From Bolinopsis microptera (lineage: Eukaryota > Ctenophora > Tentaculata > Lobata > Bolinopsidae), in the NCBI RefSeq assembly GCF_026151205.1, contig NC_087075.1:10586303-10650302 (forward strand): a stretch of 64,000 bases of DNA, written 5' to 3'. Below the pieces are notes generated by a model. It saw only the letters and a program-made list of their open reading frames with translations, was not told the DNA's origin and searched no databases. Made by a program: the position numbers and the translations under genes. This document shows positions 53,933 to 63,439 of the stretch, piece by piece. Position 1 is the first letter of the stretch. The number at the start of each line of letters is the position of its first letter.

Positions 53933-53938
53933 CACTGG

Positions 53939-55740
53939 CTGAAATAATGTGAAATGTGAAACAAATCTACTTTAAAAAGAAACATTTCGGCTCTGCCTCA
54001 TGCATTGTAGTTAAACGTATTTACTATTTATACGTTTAACTACAATGTTATGCTCCTTAATGTTGTGCTCGTTATACGGTTTTAACCGTATTAATACGAG
54101 CACGAGATATAAAGAGCACTGAGATATAAACTCCGATACAAATCATATCAAGTGATGCAGAAATTTAACTAAAAACAGACTTTAAGAGGCAAACTTTAAG
54201 AGTTAACAACGATAAAAACAAGGTCAGTCTTAATACATAAGACAGCGTAACTACCCGAACTCAATATTATGATAACATGAAAGGCTAATCATTATACTTG
54301 TGACCTCATTGAACAGCTCTACTCATATCAGGTGACCGATAATACAACGAGTACAACGAGGATAATGTGTACAATGAATGTTGTGATACAGTGTAGCAAT
54401 TACTTAATCAAAACGTGACATAAATGGGAATTAAACAACGTTATAATTCTAAACACAATAGTATGTGTCCACCCAAGTCAAAGCAAATTTGCTTCTTGTG
54501 AGATTGCAGTACCTTGAAGATAAGAAAATATTCTTTACAAGGAATGTCCCAGTAATGGTGTTAGGTTGCATATCATGTCACATATCTCATCTCACATGCT
54601 GCTTTGTACTGTTACTTCCGTTCTGCGAGTGTCTCAGCTTTCGTTACGTCATAATTCCTTGGAACACAGTATTGAGTTTAGAGTTTAGATCACAATAGTA
54701 CATGGAGGAAAACACAAAAACAATTAATTTGAGTTACACCAGGAATGATTTTAGCATCTTAATTATTACTGAACTACTGAATATCATGTAACGTGTCACG
54801 TGAGAATGTGAGATTCATAGATACATTCTGTTCATGTCAAATTATAAAAAGTACATGGCAGGGCTATGTTTAACAATTAAAAGCTTATATTTATCAGCTC
54901 CAATATAATAGTTTATTATCACTGATCATAGAAGATGTGACCGTACAAACTGCTAACAGACTGTAACTGACAGATTATTGACGGCTAACAGACTTGAGAT
55001 GTCTGAATTGCAATGGCTAATCACTCGACTTAGGGCGGCTTCAACGTCCGAACAAATGTAATCAATTTAATCAAGAGAATAAATAGCAGGATCATTATAT
55101 ACGTTACACAGAAAAAAGGCTTCAACATAAAAAAAAGCCTGCAAATCAAAATTGCACTTAAACTACCATACATCACAAATAAACAAGATATTACAATGTT
55201 AAATATTAGTGTGACGTCTTCCTAGTTTTTATTTTTTAATCCAAAACTATGTCTGCCTTTAAATTGATCACCTCAAGTGGTTAGTGATACTCCGATCCAC
55301 ATGACTACTCTAAAATTCCTATGAGTAACTATTAGTCAGTGACTTTAGCTCCCTGAAACTGAGAAGTGACAAGTGTTACAGAATTGAATTATGAGAGCAC
55401 TAAGTGACAGCTTCAAAGCTATGAAGTATGAGGAGCTGTCCTCATGTTTGAGGGGTCAGGAGAGAAGCTGTCATTCCATCTTGGAAATCATATGAATGTT
55501 CACATTATTCTCAGTATTACACCTACATAGCAGCACTTGATTTTGTTTTGAGAAAAAAATGAACATTGAACATATCATTGAGATTTCAAATAATATTGGT
55601 AAAATAGACCATTTCCGTTTCCTGTGTAATGTGTATTGTGCAATACCAATTGCATCAATTGATTTGATTGAATGTATAATTTCATAATTTGTTCATTTAG
55701 TTGATACCTACTACTGCAAGTAAAGTGAGGTAGTTCCAAC
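53939..55740. other. Upstream of GLUT, no gene recognised
   Basis: AT-rich. No supported coding sequence; a 77-codon ORF at 54465-54698 lacks any family feature. The GLUT promoter would be expected here but cannot be placed. Confidence 0.45.
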
Positions 55741-55997
55741 CAGTAGCGTAGTGAAGGGCCCTGCTGTGCAGTGCAGGGGGGGGGGGGGGGCGCCATCTTA
55801 AGGGGACACCAATTCATTGTTTGAATGTTGGACAATTTTGAAAAACTTAACTGCAGTACTAGCAAAACTGCGCATTTTGCTTTAGAAACATTTTAAAGAT
55901 TTTGCCGGCGTATCCTCTAAAATCACCTAATTTGTCTAATTTTAGGGAAGGGCGCTAAAAGGAGGGCGCTTTTTAGGAGGGCAACGTTACGCCACTG
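55741..55997. mobile_element. hAT MITE, poly-G form
   Basis: Begins CAGTAGCGTAGTGAAGGGCC and ends CAACGTTACGCCACTG, the same terminal type as 44481-44846. GTTCCAAC precedes and GTTTCAAC follows, an 8-bp duplication with one change. The internal run is G on this strand, so the element is reversed. Confidence 0.8.
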
Positions 55998-56136
55998 GTT
56001 TCAACATAAAGAATGTTGAAATGTTGAATGGCACACACAGGAGGGTTGTAACAAATGCACTACCGTACAGAAGTGTGCTACATTAAATTATTATATATCT
56101 AAAATAGCTAATAATTTAACGAATTATTAACTGTCC

Positions 56137-56437
56137 CAGTGGCGTAAGGTTGCCTGTTGGCGCCCCCCCCCCCCCCCCCCCCGCCGAAAAAGCGCCTCCT
56201 GTTGGCGCCCTTTCCTCTTTTGCTGCCCCTCCCTAAAATTGAACAAATTGGGTGATTTTAGAGGATACGCTGGAAAAATCTCTAAAAAAGTGTGTATCTA
56301 GAGCAAAACGTGCAGTTTTGCAAGTACTTTAGTTAAGTTTTCAAAATTGTCCCACATTCAAACGACGATTTGGCGCCCCCCCCCCCCCCCCCCCCCCCTC
56401 ACAGCGGGGTCAGCGGGGCCCTTTGTAACGCCTTCAG
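56137..56437. mobile_element. hAT MITE with two C runs, decayed right end
   Basis: Starts CAGTGGCGTAAGGTTGCCTG like 44481. The right end TTGTAACGCCTTCAG is a diverged form of GTTACGCCACTG. C tracts lie at 56163-56182 and about 56376-56398. No intact target duplication could be found. Confidence 0.7.
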
Positions 56438-56802
56438 GTGGACAATTATAACTGTGCGGCACATTGTACATGAATAGTTAAATTACTATTCTTTACAGTG
56501 CACTGAAATGTGTGTGCACTGAAGGGCACCCTAACAAGATTCTAGATCTTTTGGGCTTTGGCTGGGCTCCTCCTCATTTAACCTTCAATCACGGATTCCA
56601 ATTTGAAGTTATCGATCAATCATCTCAATTTTATAATTTAAGAATAATCTTTTACCCTAGCTATGATGTGATGGCATTTCATACTTAACTAAAATTCAAC
56701 TTGAACTATTAGATTATTAGCTACAACAAATTTATAGTAATATATGTTTATCATATGTATTGATTGAATAATTGGTAATACATTTAATTTTTGTTTTGTT
56801 AA

Positions 56803-57819
56803 CTGAAGACTGTTAACTTAACACTAGGAACAGAGTATAACTCCATGTTAGTTAACAAGTACAGCTCATATGTGTGTTGCCTTCCTCCCCACAAGGATGA
56901 TGAAGCAGGCCTCGATCCAGGTGCACCAATATCAACACTCTCGATTGGTGCAACTCGGAAAATGAACATTTCCCTTGACAAAAAGAAATCCGTCAAGTAC
57001 CTTACTCTTACTCCCGGGAGCATATTCACGATGTTGCCTGGTTTCCAGCAATCTTTTTACCATGAAATACTTGCTGGAGACAAAGATGTACAGAAAGAAA
57101 GGGGAGTCCGTTACAGTGTCACCTTCCGACGTCTGCTCCCACCTAAAGAAGCCCCTCCTGCTATCCATTCTCCTCCCCCATCCTCCTCCCCCATCCTCCT
57201 CCCCTCCTCTGCAGAACCGAATACCTCCCCTGCAACCAGCACCTCCAAAGATGCCAAATACCCTGATACCTTTGTGTTTGGCAGCTCCCTCCTCAAGAGC
57301 TTGAAAACTGAAACACTTTCCAGGCGTGGAAAAATTTTTAAAGTTATCTCCCGGTCTGGAGCACACGCTTGTGACATTTATAACGAAGTTGAAAAGTGTG
57401 CCAAGCAATTTAATACATCTAATGTTTCCACTGTGTTCCTTCAAGTCGGGGGAAATGATGTTGAAAATTTGATTGTAGACTCTGACATAAAACGCATATT
57501 TGAAGACATTAATGACCTTATAATCCTAACAAAACAGGTATTTCCTGCAGCTAAGATTAATTTCTTTTCACTTGTCCCTAGAAAGGCAAGTTATCTTACA
57601 CATATTAGAAATATGCATAAGTTTAATGACCTATTAAGTGAGATGTGTAAGAAAGAAAGTATAAGATTTGTTGACTTTTTCTCTTTTTTCCTAAAGAAGA
57701 CACCTACTATGTGGCTTTTAGATTTTAATATGTTTAACAGGGATGGTATCCATCTTAATCCTGTTGGAACCAGTGTGTTAGCCAAAGTTCTTATTGGCGT
57801 TGCTAACCAACCTAGGTAG
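56803..57819 (+). CDS. LINE ORF1: AlkB-like 2OG/Fe(II) oxygenase fused to SGNH hydrolase
   Basis: The frame is open from 56803; the first ATG at 56845 gives 324 residues. Residues 1-99 match the catalytic half of AlkB-type dioxygenases: iron-binding H16-x-D18 in PPHKDDE, the distal His at 73 (SFYHEI) and the 2-oxoglutarate-binding pair R89/R95 in RYSVTFR, with SLSIGATR-like STLSIGATRKM between. Upstream codons EYNSM continue the expected strand, so the true N-terminus is lost or lies further 5'. A Pro/Ser linker (100-135) leads to an SGNH/GDSL hydrolase: FGSSLL (block I Ser 147/148), GGND (202-205) and the DGIH dyad (D300, H303). SGNH/esterase domains are known in ORF1 of CR1/L2 LINEs. Iron and 2-oxoglutarate residues look intact. 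The substrate, presumably alkylated nucleic acid, is inferred. Confidence 0.88.
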   Translation: MKTVNLTLGTEYNSMLVNKYSSYVCCLPPHKDDEAGLDPGAPISTLSIGATRKMNISLDKKKSVKYLTLTPGSIFTMLPGFQQSFYHEILAGDKDVQKERGVRYSVTFRRLLPPKEAPPAIHSPPPSSSPILLPSSAEPNTSPATSTSKDAKYPDTFVFGSSLLKSLKTETLSRRGKIFKVISRSGAHACDIYNEVEKCAKQFNTSNVSTVFLQVGGNDVENLIVDSDIKRIFEDINDLIILTKQVFPAAKINFFSLVPRKASYLTHIRNMHKFNDLLSEMCKKESIRFVDFFSFFLKKTPTMWLLDFNMFNRDGIHLNPVGTSVLAKVLIGVANQPR

Positions 57820-58023
57820 TCATCTTGTAACATGTTCAACTTATAGAATTCAGAGAACTCTTTCATTTTTAACGAACATTATAGCTTAACAATGCTCTCA
57901 TATCTGTTCCCATATTTATTAATTGACAATATTTTAATTCATTAACTTCTTGCTTCTTTAACAGAGTATAATTCAGTACATATTTTCCAGTCTCCATTTT
58001 AACTTTGAGTTTTAAACTAATTT

Positions 58024-61000
58024 ATGGGAGTCACGTTTTTACAACACAGAACAGTGATTGGTCTATACTCTCCCAAAGTCAAATGCAATGCTAAATTAAA
58101 TATAGATTCAATTACCACTATAGAGAAAAGTGCTATTTTAAAGATGATTTATGGAGTAGTGATTGTTGTATATGTGTATATGATCTGTCTGTTATTGGCG
58201 GGGGCCATTGAAACAGCAAGTGAATACTCAGACCAAACATTTCGTATGCATCGCTCGTACAAGATCGGACTACACCTGACCAATGACTGGGACTGCCTTA
58301 TGAACAGTGCAAATCTTGTAGTCCTAATGATCATCTATTCAAAGAAACAAAATGGAATAGCCCTATGGATAGTGAAGTATGGTTGTCCCAGACGTTACTC
58401 TTCCGCTAAGTGTAGTGGACATCAGTTCCTAAGTAACATGTTCACCATCTGGACGACCATTCTGAACTTAGTTTTGCTTGTTATCTGCAATACAAGCATA
58501 CTTAACCCAGGTCCAGTTGATAACAATAACCTCAGTCATCTAAAGGTAATGTACCAAAATTTGAGAGGGCTTGTCCCCTTTAGTGGCCTAGCATCTAAAA
58601 ACATGCCGCTTGATGCTGGTAAACTACTAGAGCTCCAATCTAAGATCTATGAAGACAAGCCTGATGTTATCGTTCTGACTGAGACTTGGCTTTCAAAAGA
58701 GCACCTGGAAAATGAGATCCTCCCTGATAGCATCTACAAGATATATCGGAAGGATAGATCCAAAAGATCCCACCCCCCGGATCCTGATAACCCAAATAAG
58801 TTTCGAAGGAAGGGGGGCGGAGTCCTTATTGCAGTCAAGACTGGCATCAGTATTGAAAATGACAAGATTGATGTCAGCTCTAGGGCTGAAATGATCTCAG
58901 TCAGCCTAAAATCAAACAACTCATGCTACTGCATAACTGCCTGCTATAGAGTTGGCACCCTTGGTGAAAATAATTTTAATGAAATTGAGAAACACCTCAG
59001 AAATGTGGTAGGACGGAAAAAGTTTAAGGCCCACTTTGTAGTTGGGGACTTCAATCTACCTGAAGTTAACTGGTCAGACGGTGTGTCCCCCACACTTCTT
59101 GGTGGCCGTTTTATAGATCTGTTTAATGACCTAGGCTTAACACAAATGATAAACCAAGCCACTCATGATAAAGGGAAGGTCCTCGATCTTCTCTTCTGTA
59201 ATATGATAAGTGTTGTTGAAAATTTGGCGGTCCTGGGGAAAAATGAGATATGCTCCTCAGATCACTTTGGAATAACTTTTAGTGCTAAAATGAAGTTTAG
59301 AAAGAAGGTCACCAAACGAAAAATCTTAAATTACAAAAAAGCAGACTGGATCGGCCTGAACAATGATCTGAAATCAGTTAGATGGGATGATCACCTTAAC
59401 TGTGATGCAGAAACAGGATGGTTCCGTTTTAAGAAAATCCTGTTCCATCACATACACAACCGAATCCCAACTATTACGATATCAGATAAGGATCAGCCAC
59501 CCTGGTTTGACTCTGACACTTATCAGCTGTGTCTCAAAAAAGAAAAACTACGAGTCAAATCTAAAAGATCATGCCTAGCTGAGGACTATGAAAAGTTCTC
59601 ACAATGTAGAAAAGATTTTCAAAATTTGGTCGACCAAAAAATGATATCAAATTTGAATGATGATGATGATCCAGCTCTTATATCAAAGAAATTCTGGAAA
59701 CATGTCAAATCGACATCAAAATCTACTCGCATACCAGGAACAGTAAACTATAACGGCAGATTTAGAAACAATCACTTAGACCAAGCTGAAATGTTCAATG
59801 AATATTTTGCTGCACAGTTTTCCGAAGCGAGTAATTATGATGTTGATATTGATTATAGTAATGACTCAGTAAACGACATTGAGTTCAGTACCAGCAGAAT
59901 CCGAAAAATTCTAAAAGATGTCAATGTTAATAAAGCTGCTGGTCCAGATGGTATCCATGGCAAAATTTTAAAGAACTGTAGAGATAGTATTGCATATCCA
60001 CTCTCGAGCCTTTTTAAAATCTCATATAACATAGGTCAGATACCATCTGAGTGGAAATTGGCTAACGTAGTACCTGTGCATAAGAAAGGCCCCAAAACTC
60101 TAGTTGAAAATTATCGGCCAATCTCTCTCACCAGCCTTGTAATGAAAATTTTTGAAAAAATTGTGAGAGATGAACTGTTGGCAAAATGCCAGCATAAAAT
60201 ACATGACAACCAACATGGTTTTCTTCCTCAGAGGTCTTGTACTACACAAATGGTCGGGTATATAGACTGTCTCTCTCTGTCTATCAACGATAATGTCAGA
60301 ACTGATGTGGTATACTTTGACTTTGCCAAGGCCTTTGACTCAGTTAACCATGATGTCATCCTAAAGAAATTAAAATCGGAATTTGAAATTAATGGTACAC
60401 TGTTGAAGTTCATTATGAACTATCTTAAAGACCGCAAACAGTGTGTTATAATTGGGGGATCCCACTCAGAACTTAAGAATGTTGAATCTGGGGTTCCCCA
60501 AGGCTCCATTTTAGGACCTCTGTTCTTTGTACTCTTTATTAACGACATGTCAGAATGCGTAAGTGAAGGTACAAAGATAGCCCTATACGCTGATGACACC
60601 AAAATATGGCGTAAAATCACGGGCTGGAGAGACCATGAGATCCTACAAGCAGACATAGACGCCCTGCATTGCTGGGCAGTAAGAAACAAAATGAAGTTTC
60701 ACCCAAATAAATGCAAGGTGCTCTCTATATCTAGCAAAATGAGTGAAAAGGGAATTTTGAGTTTTTTCCCCTTCCAGCTCTTTGTCTATACCCTAGATGG
60801 AACGGCACTAGACTTCGTCCAGAGTGAAAAAGACCTTGGGGTCTTTGTTAGAACTGACCTTAAGTGGGAGGAGAACATAGTCAACCTTTGTACGAAAGCT
60901 AGTTCTCGTCTAGGTCTAATGAAAAGAACTCTACGGTTTATTAACGACCGTAAACAAAAACGGGCATTCTATCTAGCGCTGGTTAGGAGCCTTTTCGAAA

Positions 61001-61545
61001 ATTGCAGTGTTGTCTGGAGACCAACAAGTGTTGTCTTGAATAACAAAGTTGAAAACATTCAGCGCAGAGCAGTTAAGTGGATCCTTGGCGAACAGGATCA
61101 TCACTATAATGACTTAGAATACCTGGCTCGTTTAAGAGAGCTAGACATGTTGCCAATGGAGCTGAAGTTTGAATACACAGACTTACTATTATTCCATCAG
61201 ATATACAATGGTCAATCTGTTCTGAAGCTCCCACCTTATTTAACCCCGATAACAACCAGTGAACAGGGTAGGTTGCGTTCAAACATAAGGCAACCCTCGA
61301 GATATAATGAAGTTGATACATCTCAAATGCCTGATATCAACCAGAGGCGACAGAACAGACACGACCACCTTTCCCTGAAGTGTACTGTGGAAGCAAAAGC
61401 TCACTCCTTTAAGAGAAGCTTCTTCTTCAGAACACACAGTGTCTGGAATGACCTACCAACTGACCTTAAAGAGATAAGTGATGCCGGAACTTTTAAGGCA
61501 AACCTGGCAAAACACTTTTGGGACAAATTGACAGACCCTGACTAA
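58024..61545 (+). CDS. LINE ORF2: AP-like endonuclease and reverse transcriptase
   Basis: A 1173-residue intact ORF. Residues 1-160 are unusual, with two hydrophobic stretches (about 41-60 and 139-160), and end at NPGP, the usual mark just ahead of the endonuclease in this LINE class. The endonuclease spans about 175-420 with YQNLRG, the catalytic Glu in LTETWL (E220), GDFN (341-344) and SDH (412-414). The reverse transcriptase spans about 640-900: AGPDGIHGKIL, NYRPISLTS, DFAKAFDSVNH, GVPQGSILGPLF and YADD (855-858). A conserved post-RT region (RRAVKWILG, LPMELKFEYTDLLLFHQIY) completes it. Target-primed reverse transcription is the established mechanism. All catalytic motifs are present, so this copy is young or recently active. 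ORF1 lies 204 bases upstream in another frame. Confidence 0.95.
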   Translation: MGVTFLQHRTVIGLYSPKVKCNAKLNIDSITTIEKSAILKMIYGVVIVVYVYMICLLLAGAIETASEYSDQTFRMHRSYKIGLHLTNDWDCLMNSANLVVLMIIYSKKQNGIALWIVKYGCPRRYSSAKCSGHQFLSNMFTIWTTILNLVLLVICNTSILNPGPVDNNNLSHLKVMYQNLRGLVPFSGLASKNMPLDAGKLLELQSKIYEDKPDVIVLTETWLSKEHLENEILPDSIYKIYRKDRSKRSHPPDPDNPNKFRRKGGGVLIAVKTGISIENDKIDVSSRAEMISVSLKSNNSCYCITACYRVGTLGENNFNEIEKHLRNVVGRKKFKAHFVVGDFNLPEVNWSDGVSPTLLGGRFIDLFNDLGLTQMINQATHDKGKVLDLLFCNMISVVENLAVLGKNEICSSDHFGITFSAKMKFRKKVTKRKILNYKKADWIGLNNDLKSVRWDDHLNCDAETGWFRFKKILFHHIHNRIPTITISDKDQPPWFDSDTYQLCLKKEKLRVKSKRSCLAEDYEKFSQCRKDFQNLVDQKMISNLNDDDDPALISKKFWKHVKSTSKSTRIPGTVNYNGRFRNNHLDQAEMFNEYFAAQFSEASNYDVDIDYSNDSVNDIEFSTSRIRKILKDVNVNKAAGPDGIHGKILKNCRDSIAYPLSSLFKISYNIGQIPSEWKLANVVPVHKKGPKTLVENYRPISLTSLVMKIFEKIVRDELLAKCQHKIHDNQHGFLPQRSCTTQMVGYIDCLSLSINDNVRTDVVYFDFAKAFDSVNHDVILKKLKSEFEINGTLLKFIMNYLKDRKQCVIIGGSHSELKNVESGVPQGSILGPLFFVLFINDMSECVSEGTKIALYADDTKIWRKITGWRDHEILQADIDALHCWAVRNKMKFHPNKCKVLSISSKMSEKGILSFFPFQLFVYTLDGTALDFVQSEKDLGVFVRTDLKWEENIVNLCTKASSRLGLMKRTLRFINDRKQKRAFYLALVRSLFENCSVVWRPTSVVLNNKVENIQRRAVKWILGEQDHHYNDLEYLARLRELDMLPMELKFEYTDLLLFHQIYNGQSVLKLPPYLTPITTSEQGRLRSNIRQPSRYNEVDTSQMPDINQRRQNRHDHLSLKCTVEAKAHSFKRSFFFRTHSVWNDLPTDLKEISDAGTFKANLAKHFWDKLTDPD

Positions 61546-62109
61546 GTTAATGAGTGCAAATGATATTTATATGTGGGCCCCCGCCACTGATAGATCGGTC
61601 ACGATACTGAATATAACAACTATAATATAAAAAGAAATCTATTAAATAATATTAAATAACATTTACGTTCTGTCACCATGATTTGACCCTGGTGCAGTCC
61701 TCAGTTAATGTACTTAACTGGATTACGCGAACTTTATATCCGACTGTAATCTTGCTTTTAATCGCTGTGTGATGATACGCGCACAATTTTTGGCGCATTA
61801 TGAGTCAGGTCATGGATACATTATGTATTTATTTTGATAATTCTAAATTTGCGTGTTTTAGATACATTTTGTGTGTTTAGATGGAGGTGGTGTTAGTGAG
61901 TCTGGGAGTAGAACTATTACTTGTAATACGTATACCCCCAGAACTTGTACCACTTAACCATGCTTTTAGTATTTATACAATATGGACTACAACTTTTACC
62001 CTACATATGCCTCATGATAATAATGTCGTATATTTTTAATTCTCTTTGCTGTATTGTATAATGTACTATTTGTAAAAGTTTCAAATCAAATCAAATCAAA
62101 TCAAATCAA

Positions 62110-63000
62110 CGTTTGTTTTATTTTGTTAAAAATTTGACAGTGGGACTGATAAACATTTTTTTTATATACAATAAAGTAATTCAAGTGTTGCAATTGGCAG
62201 AGCACAATACAGAGGTAACGGAAATTGTCCACTGCTACCAATATTATATAATATGGAATATCAAAAATCAAATATATACACATCTACTCCATCATAGGGG
62301 CAGGGATGAGGTTATAAGAGACTGATAAACATTGAACCTAAGAATATCCTTAATCTGGCCCCTGTATTGATGGCACATGACTGGCACTTGGCATAGCAGT
62401 AATAAAATTTGATCTTTTGAAGCAACGCCTTTTCAACATTTTACAAATTCAAAATTGCAAAAATAACATTACATGTATCACTTTCTCGAGAAAGTTTCAC
62501 TGAGGGAAAAGGAGTCTTAAGATCAAGTAGACCCATTCATTCACCATTAGTTTTTTGACGTATTAAGGATCTAAGGATAATATACCTATGAAACATTTTT
62601 CTCAATACACAGGGCATCGAAGATACAATCAACATGGCAAAGGTAAATGTCCATTCGAAGATTTAAAATTTTGAGTATTAAGTTGTTGAAAATGTGAATG
62701 ATCAAAAACAGTAACCAACAATGAACAAATCAAACTGCCAAATTAATTATTAAATAAAAGTTCTAGACAAGGGATAGTTAAAAACAACACCAAGTCTAAT
62801 CTTTCCCCAAAGCAAATAACTAAATATCAAAAGTTCATTGTAATTTTTGTCAATATTTATTGTTTGCTCTAACCAGAGCCCTCTCGCTTGCAGTAGCGCG
62901 CGACCGTGGCAAGCTAAGGAGTATATTACTGGGCCGCGCTCAGCCTGTCATTCTGCCTAATCTCTATATGTTTATGAACATGATAGCCTGAGGTCCCCAA
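62110..63000. other. 3' flank of the LINE, no gene recognised
   Basis: AT-rich, no supported ORF, no RNA gene seen. A GC-rich repeat zone starts towards 62880. Confidence 0.5.
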
Positions 63001-63439
63001 GTAAGGAGTATATTCTACTTGTGAAACAAGCGCGTCACGCAGTACGCGTATACACATGGCTATGCATGAAATCTATTGTCATAAGCTAAATTTCGGAGAT
63101 AATACAGATCAAAAATATTATTCATATAAAGATTTTTTATAATTTTTCATAAATCATGCACAATCAGCGATAATATATTGCTTTGGGGTCTTCCTTTTCT
63201 CAGCTTGGTAAGTCCAGTGTATTGATGGCAAAAATGAGGTAAGAAAACGCTGGTCCGTCAACAGGACCCCTTAAAATATGTTCAATGTTTTTAACTTTCT
63301 CCACCGACTACGGGCCACTTTTTCTGACAATGGTTCAGCATTTGGCATTGCAGCGTTTATACAAGTTTTTGTCAGAGAATTACAAACATTTTGGACTAAT
63401 TATTCGCAACGTTTGTTAATTGACGATGTCAATTCATGG

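Larger units (their letters stand above)
56803..62109 (+). mobile_element. CR1/L2-type LINE, 5' truncated, both ORFs open
   Basis: Two non-overlapping ORFs, an AlkB-SGNH protein and an endonuclease/reverse transcriptase, are followed by a 0.5-kb 3' UTR and an (AATCA)n tail at 62081-62109. Tails of short repeats rather than poly-A are typical of CR1/L2-type LINEs. The open frame of ORF1 begins right after a stop at 56800-56802 and lacks the start of its first domain, so the insertion probably lost its 5' end near there. A possible imperfect target duplication (TTTTGTTAA) exists at both sides but does not abut the tail exactly. Confidence 0.9.

Noticed and set aside
53585-53938. Separate small minus-strand gene
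   Set aside because: The two short exons splice in frame to GLUT and supply sorting motifs known in that family, so a 5' extension of GLUT is more economical.
56932-57444. 170-codon minus-strand ORF opposite LINE ORF1
   Set aside because: Shadow of the AlkB-SGNH coding frame, with low-complexity glycine content from its proline linker.
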